64,000 nucleotides of DNA from Planctellipticum variicoloris (GTDB taxonomy: Bacteria; Planctomycetota; Planctomycetia; Planctomycetales; Planctomycetaceae), in assembly GCF_030622045.1 (NCBI RefSeq), contig NZ_CP130886.1:2121557-2185556 (forward strand). Direction: 5' to 3'. Made by a program: the position numbers and the translations under genes. The notes under the pieces were generated by a model. That model was not told the origin of the DNA, made no database searches, and saw nothing but the letters and a program-made list of their open reading frames with translations. This document shows, piece by piece, positions 17,815 through 26,966 of this stretch; within the stretch, counting starts at the first letter, position 1, and each line of letters starts with the position of its first letter.

Positions 17815-17849
17815 GAGGCCCGGACAGGCATGTCCGGGCCTCTTTGTTT
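17815..17849 (+). terminator. Rho-independent terminator after the TPR protein gene
   Basis: A perfect 12-bp stem, GAGGCCCGGACA (17815-17826) with TGTCCGGGCCTC (17831-17842), 4-nt loop, followed by TTTGTTT. It lies 41 nt after the stop codon and separates this gene from the convergent VOC gene. Confidence 0.88.
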
Positions 17850-17908
17850 GATGGGTGTTCTTCGGGGGGACGGACATTCCTGTCGGTCCCTGATGCTTCA
17901 ACGGGCGG

Positions 17909-18304
17909 TCAGGTGACGTTGAGTTGCCAGGAGACGCCGAAGCGGTCGTTGAGCCAGCCGAAGCGGGTGCTGAAGCCGTAGTTGTTGAGGGGCATGAGGA
18001 CGGTTCCGCCGGCGGAGAGGTGTGCGAAGGCCCGTTCCTGCTCGTCGAGGCTTTCGCATTCGACGAAGAGGGAGACGGAGGGGGTGAAGGTGAAGGCGTG
18101 TTTGACGGGGCTGTCGATGCAGAGGATGCGCTGGCCGGCGAGGGTGAACTCGGCTTTCTTGATCGAGCCCTCGGCGCCCGCTTCGCCGGCGGCGTAGCGG
18201 GAGACTTCGCCGATCGCGGACCCTGGAAACAGGGCGACGTAGTCGCGCATGGCCTCTTCGGCGGCGCCTTCGAACATGAGGAACGGAGTGATCGATGCGG
18301 CCAT
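17909..18304 (-). CDS. VOC-superfamily (PhnB-like) protein
   Basis: A 131-residue protein of the PhnB/3-demethylubiquinone-methyltransferase-like VOC family: ITPFLMFEGAAEEAMRDYVA, YVALFPGSAIGEVSRY, VSLFVECESLDEQERAFAHL, TVLMPLNNYGFSTRFGWLND, FGVSWQLN. The fold is two beta-alpha-beta-beta-beta units. The usual metal-ligand pattern is not complete, and members are mostly of unknown function despite the methyltransferase-like name. GGGAGG 9 nt before the ATG supports the start. It is a single gene, convergent with the TPR protein gene. Confidence 0.88.
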   Translation of the reverse strand: MAASITPFLMFEGAAEEAMRDYVALFPGSAIGEVSRYAAGEAGAEGSIKKAEFTLAGQRILCIDSPVKHAFTFTPSVSLFVECESLDEQERAFAHLSAGGTVLMPLNNYGFSTRFGWLNDRFGVSWQLNVT

Positions 18305-18608
18305 GTTGAAAACCTCCCGGGGGGTTCGATGAAGTCGTTCCCTGTTGGCGGCGGCGGACCGCAGCCTGAGGAACCGTAAGGGGCGAGGACTTTGGCGTCA
18401 ACCGCGGCCGGTGCGCGGGGCGGGGCTAGTCCCGGTGTCAGATTCCGGGCGGAATCACCGGCAGCAATGGGGCCGACCGAATGGTTGCGAATGGATCAGG
18501 GGGCCCGTTGAAGGCGAAGGGCTGCGGCGCTTGAGCCGAGCCGCCGTGCGTCGTGGTGCAGTCTCTAGAACTCGGAGTATTCCTGAACCTGGCGATTCGC
18601 ACGCCGGA
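18305..18608. other. 304-bp intergenic region
   Basis: It lies between the VOC gene start and the end of the PadR gene, both on the minus strand. No repeat, terminator or conserved promoter stands out, and no open frame looks coding. Confidence 0.4.
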
Positions 18609-18944
18609 CTAACTGGTCGACTTACGATCCGTCTCTCTCACGACTTCTCCGAACAACTCTTTGAGCTTGATCCTCGCTTCCTGCAGGACCTTTTCGCCCT
18701 TCTTGGTTGCGCGGTAGTTTCGGCGGCGTTTGCCTTCGACGACTTCGTCGGTTCGGGTCAGGTAGCCTGCTTTCTCCATGCCGTGCAGGATCGGGTAGAG
18801 GGTGCCGGGGCTCAATTTGTAGCCGTGGCGGCCGAGTTCTTCGATCATTTCGACGCCGAAGATCGGGGCTTCGACGGCGTGGTGCAGGATATGCACGCGC
18901 ACGAATCCGCCGAAAAAGTGCTTCAGCAGATCGTCCGCCGCCAT
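18609..18944 (-). CDS. PadR-family transcriptional regulator
   Basis: A 111-residue winged-helix repressor: LLKHFFGGFVRVHILHHAVE, FGVEMIEELGRHGYKLSPGT, LYPILHGMEKAGYLTRTDEV, GKRRRNYRATKKGEKVLQEA. This is the complete PadR core with a short C-terminal dimerisation helix. The ATG at 18944 is preferred (AAGGTG 8 nt upstream); a TTG six bases earlier is possible. It is divergent from an RND efflux operon, and a 17-bp palindrome between them overlaps the predicted efflux promoter. PadR regulators of this size commonly control adjacent multidrug exporters in response to the drug, so repression of the exporter and of itself is inferred. Confidence 0.92.
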   Translation of the reverse strand: MAADDLLKHFFGGFVRVHILHHAVEAPIFGVEMIEELGRHGYKLSPGTLYPILHGMEKAGYLTRTDEVVEGKRRRNYRATKKGEKVLQEARIKLKELFGEVVRETDRKSTS

Positions 18945-18973
18945 TTGCAATCACCTTGATATCGCATTACGAT
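18945..18973 (+). promoter_or_regulatory. Predicted promoter of the RND efflux operon
   Basis: TTGCAA (18945-18950), a 17-nt spacer, then TACGAT (18968-18973): four of six matches to each sigma70 box at ideal spacing, 62 nt before the permease ATG. The -10 box lies within the PadR-side palindrome. Confidence 0.5.
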
Positions 18974-18975
18974 AT
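18959..18975. promoter_or_regulatory. 17-bp palindromic operator candidate for PadR
   Basis: The perfect inverted repeat ATATCG-CATTA-CGATAT lies 15 nt from the padR start codon and 60 nt from the permease start codon. It overlaps the -10 box of the predicted efflux promoter and the padR leader. Position and symmetry fit a dimeric PadR binding site controlling both directions. Confidence 0.65.
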
Positions 18976-19034
18976 TGATCTTCGACTGGAAGCGTCTCCG
19001 CCGGTCTTTCGCGTCAGTCTATCGAGTCCGCGGC

Positions 19035-22000
19035 ATGAACCCAATCACGTTTGCACTGCGTCGGCCGTTCACGGTGATGGTCGGCGTCGTGGCCGTGGTG
19101 CTCGCCTGCGCGGTCGCGCTCCGCCCGAAGGTGGTGGATCAGGCGATGAGATCGCTGGGCGTCGAGTTGCCGCTGCAGACGATGAAGGTCGACATTTTTC
19201 CCGCGCTGAATCTGCCGGTGATTTACGTCTGTCAGCCGTACGGCGGTATGGACCCCGCTCAGATGGAGGGGCTGCTGACCAACTACTACGAGTATCACTT
19301 CCTTTATATCAGCAACATCCACCACGTGGAGAGCCGGAACATTCAGGGGACGGCCCTGATGAAGCTGCATTTCCACCCTGGAACCGACATGGCCCAGGCG
19401 ATGGCGGAGACGATCAACTACGTCAATCGTTCCCGCGCGTTCATGCCGCCGGGAACCGTGTCGCCGTTCGTGATGCGGTTCGACACGGGGAGCGTGCCGG
19501 TCGGCTATCTGGTGCTGTCGAGCGCGACCCGGACGGTGGGGGAAATCCAGGACCAGGCGCTGTTCAAAGTCCGGCCGAACTTCTCGGCCCTGCCGGGGGT
19601 GTCCGCTCCGCCGCCGTTCGGCGGCAGCGCGCGGACGATTGTGATCCGGGCGAACCCGGAGCGATTGAAGTCCTACAGCATCTCGCCGGACGAGGTGGTG
19701 ACGGCGCTGGCCGCGGGGAATGCGGTGAGTCCGTCGGGGAATCTGCATATCGGTACGATGTATCCCGTCGTGCCGACGAACGCCCTGGTCCGGGACATTC
19801 AGGATCTGGGGAGCATTCCGATCCGGACGGGGGACGGGCCGCCGGTGTTCCTGCGGGACATCGGTTCGATCGAGGATTCGACCGACCTGCCGACGGGCTA
19901 TGCACTCGTGAACGGCCGCCGGGCGGTCTACATCCTGGCGACCAAGCGCGCGGAAGCTTCGACGATGAGCGTCATCGACGAGATCAAGTCGGCGCTCCCC
20001 GCGATGCAGTCGGATCTCCCGGAAGACATTCGCGTTTCGTTTGAGTTCGACCAGTCCCCGTACGTCACTCGCGCAATTCGCAGCCTGTTTACGGAAGGCG
20101 CTCTGGGAGCGCTGCTCACGGGACTGATGGTACTGCTGTTCCTCCGCGACTGGCGGAGTGCGCTGGTCGTGGTGCTGAACATTCCGCTGGCGATTATGGC
20201 CTCGATTCTGGGGCTGTGGATGTGCGGGCATACGATCAACCTGATGACGCTCGGCGGGCTGGCGCTGGCGGTGGGGATTCTGGTCGACGAGGCGACCGTC
20301 GAGATCGAGAATATTCATACGCAGTTCCTGAAGACGGACTCGATCGCCCTGGCGGTCCGGCTGGGGAACGCTCAGACGGCCGTGCCGCGGCTCCTGGCGA
20401 TGCTGTGCGTGCTGGCGGTGTTCGTGCCGTCGTTCTTCATGCAGGGGGCCGCCAGGAATCTGTTTGTCCCGCTGTCGCTGGCGGTGGGCTTCTCGATGAT
20501 TGCGTCCTACATTCTGTCCAGCACGTTCGTTCCGGTGCTGTCGGTCTGGCTGCTGCGGCACGCGGGCCACCCGGCGGGACCGTCCCGGAAGACGGCCTTC
20601 GACCGGTTCACCAGCCTGTACGAGGGACTCGTCACTCGTCTGGTGTCGCTGCGCTGGATTGTCATTCCGGTCTACGCGGCGGCGTGCCTTCTGGTGATCG
20701 TCGGCGTGGGGGGGGAATTGGGGCTGGAGATTTTTCCCAGCGCCGGCGTCGATGAATTCCGGCTGCGATTTCGCGCACCGGATGGAACGCACTTCGACAC
20801 GACCGAGCAATACGCACTGGGCGTCCTCGACGCGATCGGCGAGCATGTCGGTCCGCAGAACGTGGCTTTGACGCTGGGCTACGTGGGGACGATTCCCTCC
20901 AGCTTTCCGATCAACGGCGTTTTTCAGTGGTCGCGCGGCCCGGAAGAGGGGATTCTGCGGATCGCGCTCAAACATGGCAGCGGGATCGATACCGAACGAG
21001 CCAAGGATGAACTGCGCGGCCTGCTGGCGGGCAGGTTCCCCGAGCTGCGATTTTCCTTCGAACCCGCCGACATCGTCAGCGAGGTCATGAGCTTCGGCTC
21101 GCCGACGCCCATTGAAATCGCGGCCCGCGGGGCGAACATGGACGACAGCCGCAAGTACATGCTCGAAGTCCAGCGGGAACTGGGGACGATTGCCAGCCTG
21201 CGCGACGTGCAGATTGCACAGTCGCTCGACTATCCGACCGTGAACATCCGTGTGGACCGGGAGAAGGCGTCCTACAGCGGCACGACTGCCGCTCAGATCG
21301 CCCGCTCCGTCGTGGCGGCGACGTCCTCCACCCGGTTCGTGGCGCAGAACTACTGGCCCGATCCGAAGAGCGGCATCGGGTATCAGGTGCAGGTGGAAAT
21401 TCCGCAGCCGACGATGACTCAGGCGGACGATCTGGCCGCCCTGCCCATCGGCGAAAGCGACGGGCAGGCGCTGCTGTTGCGAGACGTCGCCGCGATTACG
21501 CCCGGCACGATGCCCGGTCAGTTTGACCGGTACAACATGAAGCGGGAGATTACGCTCACCGCCAACGTGGCGGGAGACGACCTGGGATCGGTGGCCAGTC
21601 AGGTGAACTCGGTCCTGTCCCGGCTGGAGAAGGACGGCAAGAGGCCGAAGGGCGTGACGACGGAATTGCGGGGACAGATCCCGCCGCTGCGACAGATCAT
21701 CAGCGGTCTGGGGGTGGGGCTGCTGCTGGCCATCCTCGTCATCTTCCTGCTGCTGACGGCGAACTTTCAGTCGCTGCGGCTGGCGTTGACGACGGTCTCG
21801 ACTGCGCCGGCCGTGCTGACGGGCGTCGTGCTGGCCCTCTGGATCACCGGCTCCACGCTCAACATTCAATCGTTCATCGGCGCGATCATGGCCATTGGCG
21901 TGGCAATGGCCAACGCCATTCTGCTCGTGACGTTTGCTGAAGAATCGCGCCGGGAACTGCACGATTCCCGCCTGGCGGCGATCCGCGGCGCCCATCGGCG

Positions 22001-22274
22001 GCTGCGCGCCATTCTGATGACGAGCCTGGCGATGGGGGCTGGGATGATCCCGATGGCCCTGGGGCTCGGGGAGGAAGGGGCTCAAACCGCGCCGCTCGGT
22101 CGGGCGGTGATTGGCGGGCTGATCGGGGCCACATTCGCCACGCTGCTGGTTCTCCCCGCCATTTTTGCCTTGCTGCAGAGCCGGGCTCCGAATCGTTCGG
22201 CGTCGCTCGATCCGCTGGACAAGCAGAGTCCGCAGTATCAGCCGAACGCCGCTTCGTTGTTCCCCTCGGCCTGA
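19035..22274 (+). CDS. RND-family efflux permease
   Basis: A 1079-residue inner-membrane RND transporter: N-terminal MNPITFALRRPFTVMVGVVA, two periplasmic porter regions and twelve predicted membrane helices. TM4 reads LALAVGILVDEATVEIENI, with Asp-Glu where AcrB has Asp-Asp for proton relay. The second repeat has SFIGAIMAIGVAMANAILLV in TM10. An insertion of about 30 residues (RPKVVDQAMRSLGVELPLQT) separates TM1 from the MKVDIFPALNLP motif. It would export small molecules using the proton gradient together with the following adaptor and TolC protein. Its regulator is encoded divergently. Confidence 0.93.
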   Translation: MNPITFALRRPFTVMVGVVAVVLACAVALRPKVVDQAMRSLGVELPLQTMKVDIFPALNLPVIYVCQPYGGMDPAQMEGLLTNYYEYHFLYISNIHHVESRNIQGTALMKLHFHPGTDMAQAMAETINYVNRSRAFMPPGTVSPFVMRFDTGSVPVGYLVLSSATRTVGEIQDQALFKVRPNFSALPGVSAPPPFGGSARTIVIRANPERLKSYSISPDEVVTALAAGNAVSPSGNLHIGTMYPVVPTNALVRDIQDLGSIPIRTGDGPPVFLRDIGSIEDSTDLPTGYALVNGRRAVYILATKRAEASTMSVIDEIKSALPAMQSDLPEDIRVSFEFDQSPYVTRAIRSLFTEGALGALLTGLMVLLFLRDWRSALVVVLNIPLAIMASILGLWMCGHTINLMTLGGLALAVGILVDEATVEIENIHTQFLKTDSIALAVRLGNAQTAVPRLLAMLCVLAVFVPSFFMQGAARNLFVPLSLAVGFSMIASYILSSTFVPVLSVWLLRHAGHPAGPSRKTAFDRFTSLYEGLVTRLVSLRWIVIPVYAAACLLVIVGVGGELGLEIFPSAGVDEFRLRFRAPDGTHFDTTEQYALGVLDAIGEHVGPQNVALTLGYVGTIPSSFPINGVFQWSRGPEEGILRIALKHGSGIDTERAKDELRGLLAGRFPELRFSFEPADIVSEVMSFGSPTPIEIAARGANMDDSRKYMLEVQRELGTIASLRDVQIAQSLDYPTVNIRVDREKASYSGTTAAQIARSVVAATSSTRFVAQNYWPDPKSGIGYQVQVEIPQPTMTQADDLAALPIGESDGQALLLRDVAAITPGTMPGQFDRYNMKREITLTANVAGDDLGSVASQVNSVLSRLEKDGKRPKGVTTELRGQIPPLRQIISGLGVGLLLAILVIFLLLTANFQSLRLALTTVSTAPAVLTGVVLALWITGSTLNIQSFIGAIMAIGVAMANAILLVTFAEESRRELHDSRLAAIRGAHRRLRAILMTSLAMGAGMIPMALGLGEEGAQTAPLGRAVIGGLIGATFATLLVLPAIFALLQSRAPNRSASLDPLDKQSPQYQPNAASLFPSA

Positions 22275-22326
22275 ATCATCCACCATCGACTTTGGACTGC
22301 TCGGCGGTCCGCGTCAGGAATACCGC

Positions 22327-23673
22327 ATGTTCCCGCTCACTCGCCTGTTCGGATTGGCCGCGGTGGTCGTGCTGCTGGGCTTTGCGGCAGGCTGCCGGCC
22401 TGCCGGCAAGAGTCACCTCAATGATGACGTTGCGGGAGGTCCGCCGGCGATCCGCGTTGTCACCGTCAAACCGGATCGCAAGCCGCTGGTGCGGACGGTG
22501 GAACTGCCCGGCCGGGTGGAGGCCTTCGAGGTCGCGCCGCTGTTCGCGAAGCTGACCGGGTACGTGACCAGAGTGCCGGTCGATATCGGCGATCGGATTC
22601 GCGGTCCACACGGCGACGAGCCAGGGCAGCCGCTGTGCGAACTGCTCGTTCCCGAACTGAAGGAAGAGCTGGCCGAGAAGACGGCTAAAGTGGCCCAGGC
22701 AAGAGCCGAGGTCCGCCAGTCGGAAGCCGCAATCAAGGTCGCCGAGGCCGCGGTCCGCTCGGCGGCGGCCCTGGTGAACGAGGCCCAGGCGGCGGTGGCC
22801 CGGGAAGAGGCCCGGTTTGCGCGCTGGCAATCGGAGTTCAGCCGCGTCTCGCAGCTCGCCGAACGGGGAGCGCTGACGCAGAAGGTCGCCGACGAGACCC
22901 GCGAGCAGCTTGAAGCTGCCGATGCCGGTCGCAAAGAGGTTTCCGCGCGCATCGCCTCGGTGGAAGCCGCCCACCAGGAAGCGACGGCGAACGTGGAGAA
23001 GTCCGAGGCCGACGCGGCCGCCATGCGGTCGCGTCTGGATGTCGCTCAGGCCGAGCATCGCCGCGTCGCCGTCCTGCTGGACTACACGACGCTGGTTGCG
23101 CCGTTTGATGGGATTGTCGTGGAGCGGAACGTTCATCCGGGGCACCTGGTGCAGGCCGGCGGCGGGGGGGGCGTCGCGCCGCTGCTGAAGGTGATGAGCA
23201 TCGATCCCGTGCGAGTGTTCGTTGACGTTCCCGAGATCGATGCGGTCCATGTCGACAATGGAACGGTCGCCGAGATCCGCATTCCGTCGATGCCGGGCGA
23301 GCCATTGACCAGTGCGGTCACCCGCACGAGCTGGTCGCTCAATGCGGTCTCCCGGACGCTGACCGCCGAGATCGACGTCCCGAATCCGGACGCGCGCTGG
23401 AGGCCGGGCCAGTATGTGCAGGTCACACTCAATGTCGCCGAACTGACCGACGTTCTGAGCCTTCCGAAGACCGCCGTCGTCACGCAGGACAAGCAGACGT
23501 ACTGCTTCTGCGTCGGCGCAGACGGCAAAGTTAGCCGCCGGGCGATCGCCCTCGGCCTGCAGGCGGGGAACGATTTCGAAATCCGCAGCGGCCTGACTGG
23601 CGATGAGGATGTGATCGCCGTGAATGCGAGTTCGTTTCGCGAAGGGCAGATCGTCGAGATCGCCAAACCCTGA
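22327..23673 (+). CDS. RND efflux periplasmic adaptor (membrane fusion lipoprotein)
   Basis: A 448-residue lipoprotein: hydrophobic leader with lipobox LLGFAAGC, then the HlyD/AcrA order. These are a barrel-sandwich start (VRTVELPGRVEAFEVAPLFA, LTGYVTRVPVDIGD), a long alpha-hairpin rich in Ala/Glu/Gln (about residues 110-250), lipoyl return (TTLVAPFDGIVVERNVHPGH), beta-barrel (VFVDVPEIDAVHVDNG) and membrane-proximal domain (VLSLPKTAVVTQDKQ). It bridges the permease and the outer-membrane channel. It begins 53 nt after the permease stop and is part of the same operon. Confidence 0.93.
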   Translation: MFPLTRLFGLAAVVVLLGFAAGCRPAGKSHLNDDVAGGPPAIRVVTVKPDRKPLVRTVELPGRVEAFEVAPLFAKLTGYVTRVPVDIGDRIRGPHGDEPGQPLCELLVPELKEELAEKTAKVAQARAEVRQSEAAIKVAEAAVRSAAALVNEAQAAVAREEARFARWQSEFSRVSQLAERGALTQKVADETREQLEAADAGRKEVSARIASVEAAHQEATANVEKSEADAAAMRSRLDVAQAEHRRVAVLLDYTTLVAPFDGIVVERNVHPGHLVQAGGGGGVAPLLKVMSIDPVRVFVDVPEIDAVHVDNGTVAEIRIPSMPGEPLTSAVTRTSWSLNAVSRTLTAEIDVPNPDARWRPGQYVQVTLNVAELTDVLSLPKTAVVTQDKQTYCFCVGADGKVSRRAIALGLQAGNDFEIRSGLTGDEDVIAVNASSFREGQIVEIAKP

Positions 23674-23869
23674 TCGACTTCGCGGCTGCGGTCGTCCGGC
23701 AGGCAGACTTTACGAAACCGGCAAAGTCGCCGGAATCGGCGCAATGCCTGCGAGCCCTACGCCGGGATCAGCCGCACGGCGGTTCCGCTTGAGCGGCTCA
23801 ATATCGAAGGTCGATACCATCGGGCACGGAGTCCCGCGCTGCGGGTGAATTTCCACCAAGGATGGTGAC

Positions 23870-25522
23870 ATGTCGCGTTCCGGATTGTCCCGCGCCGCCG
23901 ACCAGCTTCTGGCGGCTGCGCTGATTGGCGTCGCCGGCTGCACCACAGTTCCGACGCGGCAGAGCGTGGCCGATCGGACTCCGGCGCGAGTTCCGGCCCC
24001 CGCCGCTCGTCCGGAGCTGGCGAGGTCGGTTGCAGGCGCTGGAAAATCGGTCCTAAATCGGTCTCCCTCAGCGGCGATCGTTCGGAAACCTCAGGGATCG
24101 GCCGAATCTGCCGATCACATTCGGCTGGTCCGCAGCGACGAGGACTCGCCAGTGGCGTCGGTGATCCCGGCTGAGGACGTGACTCCGCCCAGTCCGGGAT
24201 CGGCAGCCGATCTGGACTCGGATCCAGCCGTTCATGCCGACTACACCTTCAGCCTGTCGGAAGTCCTGTCGCTGGCGGATTCGCAGAATCCCAACGTCGC
24301 CCTCGCCCGCGAACGGATCAACGAGGCTTATGCCCGCGTGGAGCGCGCGGAAGTGATGTGGTTGCCTTCGCTGCGGGCCGGGCTCAATTACAACCACCAC
24401 GAAGGGGCCATCCAGGATGTCGCGGGCAAAGTCTTTAAGACGAGCCGCAGCGCCTTCTACGGAGGGATGGGAGCCAATGGTTATGGCGCCGCCTCGCCCA
24501 CCGTTCCGGGACTCGTGGCGCAGTTCCACCTGACAGACGCGATTTTCCAGCCGAAGATTGCGGGGCATCAGGCGTCTTCAAGGCAGTTCGGCGCAACCGC
24601 GGCCCGAAACGATATTCTCCGCGATGCGGCGGTCGCTTATCTGGAGCTGGTGCGGGCCGAGCACGGCGTCGCCATCGCCCGCGAAGCTCGCGATCACACG
24701 CTGAAACTGGCGACGCTGACGCGCGAGTACGCTCAGACCGGACAGGGACTGCGGGCCGATGAACGGCGAATGGAAGCTGAGGTCGCCGCCCGGCAGGATC
24801 AGCTCGTCACCCGGCAGGAAACGGTCCGCGTGGCCTCGGCCCGGTTGGCGCAGCTCCTGCATGCCGACCCGTCTGCGTTGATCACCAGCGGCGAGCCTTT
24901 CGTTCTGCCGCTGGACGTGTTGACCGCCGACGAGACGCCTGCAGAATTCGTCGCCACGGGTCTGTCGCGTCGGCCGGAACTGGCCGAGCAGAAGCATCTG
25001 GTCTGCGAGGCGGTCGAGCGACTCCGCCGGGAAAAGTTTGCCCCGCTGGTGCCCAGCGTCCTGCTGGGGATGAGCTACGGCGGGATGGGAGGCGGGCTGG
25101 GCAGCTCGATCGTCAATACCTCCGACCGCTGGGATGCCGACGCCGTTGCGTTCTGGGAAGTCCGGAATCTGGGGTTCGGCGAACGAGCGGCCCGCAACGA
25201 ATCCTCGTCTGCGGTCCGGCAGGCCCAGATGCGCGAGCTGGCCCTGCTGGATCGCGTGGCCCGCGAAGTCACCGAATCGCATACGCAGGTCACGCAGCGT
25301 CAGCAGCGGATCGAAATTGCGAAGCGGGGCATTGAGGCGGCCGAGCAGTCCTACACGCTCAACCAGGATCGCATTCAGAACGGTCAGGGGTTGCCAATCG
25401 AGGTGCTACAGGCGATCCAGGCGCTGGCGACGGCGCGCAGGAACTATCTCGACGCCGTGGTCGACTACAACGTCGCGCAATTTGAGCTCTGCCGGGCGAT
25501 CGGGTGGTTTGTGGAGGCTTGA
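23870..25522 (+). CDS. TolC-family outer-membrane efflux lipoprotein
   Basis: A 550-residue protein: lipobox-like AALIGVAGC, a Ser/Pro-rich linker of about 100 residues, then the TolC repeats (SLSEVLSLADSQNPNVALAR, YARVERAEVMWLPSLRAGLN, DAAVAYLELVRAEHGVAIA, and in the second repeat RREKFAPLVPSVLLGMSYGG, LNQDRIQNGQGLPIEVLQAI). It forms the trimeric exit duct for the preceding permease and adaptor. AAGGA lies 7 nt before the ATG. The spacer from the adaptor is 196 nt, longer than usual within such operons, but orientation and content support a single efflux system. Confidence 0.9.
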   Translation: MSRSGLSRAADQLLAAALIGVAGCTTVPTRQSVADRTPARVPAPAARPELARSVAGAGKSVLNRSPSAAIVRKPQGSAESADHIRLVRSDEDSPVASVIPAEDVTPPSPGSAADLDSDPAVHADYTFSLSEVLSLADSQNPNVALARERINEAYARVERAEVMWLPSLRAGLNYNHHEGAIQDVAGKVFKTSRSAFYGGMGANGYGAASPTVPGLVAQFHLTDAIFQPKIAGHQASSRQFGATAARNDILRDAAVAYLELVRAEHGVAIAREARDHTLKLATLTREYAQTGQGLRADERRMEAEVAARQDQLVTRQETVRVASARLAQLLHADPSALITSGEPFVLPLDVLTADETPAEFVATGLSRRPELAEQKHLVCEAVERLRREKFAPLVPSVLLGMSYGGMGGGLGSSIVNTSDRWDADAVAFWEVRNLGFGERAARNESSSAVRQAQMRELALLDRVAREVTESHTQVTQRQQRIEIAKRGIEAAEQSYTLNQDRIQNGQGLPIEVLQAIQALATARRNYLDAVVDYNVAQFELCRAIGWFVEA

Positions 25523-25945
25523 AATGGGCCGAGTCGGACCACCCGCTGCGACTGCGACGAGCTTGCCTCGATTCCGGCATCCTTCGCGTCGGCTGACCGC
25601 AGCGCTCCCTCGGCAGCGGTAACGTGCCAGATTCCGCCGGGATGCTGTCCGGGGCCGTTGGGTGAGGTGGCTGGAGGGAGGCATGCAGGAACACTGGCAG
25701 CTTGCAGGTTGCCGGTAGCAGCCGGATTTCTCGTGATGACGCGGGACTGGCTGGCTCGGGCCTGTGATGGCTGAGGTTAGCCTCGCGGACTCGACTCACC
25801 CTGCTTTTTCTGCTTTGAAAGCGGGGAGAGCTTGGACCGGCGGGTCGCGGCGGGCGTTGGGCCGGGGGCGGCGCTGAGAAGGGGCCGGGAGTCGCCCGGG
25901 GGTGGGCGGAAGGGCCTCGGGCCGCCGGGATGGGCGAAGAACAAG
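25523..25945. other. 423-bp intergenic region between tolC and tRNA
   Basis: It is GC-rich, without a convincing gene on either strand. A CTTTTTCTGCTTTGAAAG patch at about 25803-25820 is the only weak symmetric sequence near the end of the efflux operon. The right part, next to the tRNA 3' end, is strongly G-biased (25850-25930). No clear terminator for the tRNA is visible. Confidence 0.4.
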
Positions 25946-26018
25946 TGCCCCCAGTAGGACTCGAACCTACAACAAACAGATTAAGAGTCTGCTGCTCTAC
26001 CAATTGAGCTATAGGGGC
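25946..26018 (-). tRNA. tRNA-Lys (anticodon CTT)
   Basis: A 73-nt cloverleaf on the minus strand. The acceptor stem pairs GCCCCTA with TGGGGGC (one G-U), discriminator A; the D-arm is GCTC/GAGC with AATTGGTA loop; the anticodon arm is GCAGA-CTCTTAA-TCTGT, giving anticodon CTT for AAG lysine codons; the variable loop is TTGTT; the T-arm is GTAGG-TTCGAGT-CCTAC. CCA is not encoded and must be added enzymatically. A good promoter lies just upstream. Confidence 0.97.
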
Positions 26019-26034
26019 TGAAAGCGGTTCGCGA

Positions 26035-26062
26035 ATTGTACTGACGCGGATGCGGGAGTCAA
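26035..26062 (-). promoter_or_regulatory. Sigma70-type promoter of tRNA-Lys
   Basis: On the minus strand TTGACT (26057-26062) and TACAAT (26035-26040) are separated by 16 nt. Each box differs from consensus at one position. The -10 box ends 16 nt before the tRNA, leaving a short leader. Confidence 0.75.
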
Positions 26063-26175
26063 GGTTCACGGCGCTCTTCGGCCGGGCGGTCGGGGAAATC
26101 GTGGCGGGATGGGGCCAGACGCGACTGCGTGGCTGCAAGTGTCTTCGCACCAAGGGGTTCCGAAGGGGGTTGGGG

Positions 26176-26754
26176 TTACTTGGGGGCGACGGAGGCTTTG
26201 AGGAGCCGGACGAATTCCTTCAGGAAGGGGGTGTTGTCGTGCCAGGTGCGGGCGCTGACGAGGTTTCCGTCGGTGACGACGGGTTGATCGACGTAGATTC
26301 CGCCGAACTGAGTGACGTCGAGGGCGCATTTGGCGACCGTGGTCATGGTGCGGCCCTGAATGCAGCCGGCGGCGGCAGCGATTTCGACGCCGTGGCAGAC
26401 GCTGGCGACCGGTTTGCCGGCTTCGAAGAAGTGGCGGGTGATGTCGAGCAGGTCCTGATCGTAGCGGAGGTATTCGGGGGCGCGACCTCCGGAGAGGAAG
26501 AGGCCGGCGTATTCTTCGGGTCGGATGTCGCGAAAGGCTTCGGTGGCGCGGACGTGATAGGCGGGCTGCTCGCGGGTAATGTCCCAGGGGATGTTTTCGT
26601 TCGGCGGGATTTCGTGCATGACGCCGTGGTAGAGGCGGGGTTCGGGCCCGGCGACGACGACCTCGAAGCCATCTTCGGGGAGACGGAAGATGGGGTAGAG
26701 GGTGTCCATGACTTCGGTGGCTTCACCGACGGGGAGGAGGACTTTCCAGGTCAT
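26176..26754 (-). CDS. DJ-1/PfpI family protein
   Basis: A 192-residue class I glutamine amidotransferase-like protein. After MTWKVLLPVGEATEVMD come FEVVVAGPEP, the acidic strand-turn EYAGLFLSGGRAPEYL and the nucleophile elbow GKPVASVCHGVEIAAAAG, with the reactive Cys followed by His as in PfpI proteins. The C-terminal part (VTDGNLVSARTWHDNTPFLK) matches family members that act as deglycases, chaperones or amidases; the reaction here is not determined. The ATG at 26754 starts the Rossmann-like core; the upstream extension to 26832 is low-complexity. Divergent from the UxaA-like gene. Confidence 0.88.
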   Translation of the reverse strand: MTWKVLLPVGEATEVMDTLYPIFRLPEDGFEVVVAGPEPRLYHGVMHEIPPNENIPWDITREQPAYHVRATEAFRDIRPEEYAGLFLSGGRAPEYLRYDQDLLDITRHFFEAGKPVASVCHGVEIAAAAGCIQGRTMTTVAKCALDVTQFGGIYVDQPVVTDGNLVSARTWHDNTPFLKEFVRLLKASVAPK

Positions 26755-26966
26755 CGGCGCTGTACTCTTGGCGGCTGTTGGGCGGGCTGGGAACGCTGGT
26801 CCGATTCTACCCGGAGGGCCGGCGAACTGCATCCGTTCGGCGGTCCGGCGGCGGGGGCGCGGCGGGCGAGGTTGCGGGGGCGGGGCGGTGCGAATTGCCG
26901 CCGAATCGGGAATCGGCTACGCTCGCGCGGGGTTCGATCACCACCACTGATTTCCGAGCAGATTCC

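Noticed and set aside
16137-17831. 564-codon minus-strand frame opposite the TPR protein
   Set aside because: Arg/Pro/His-rich shadow of a glycine-rich gene.
19014-22286. 1090-codon open frame antisense to the RND permease
   Set aside because: The protein is Arg/His/Gln-rich with no domains, as expected for the complement of high-GC coding sequence; the plus strand has complete RND motifs.
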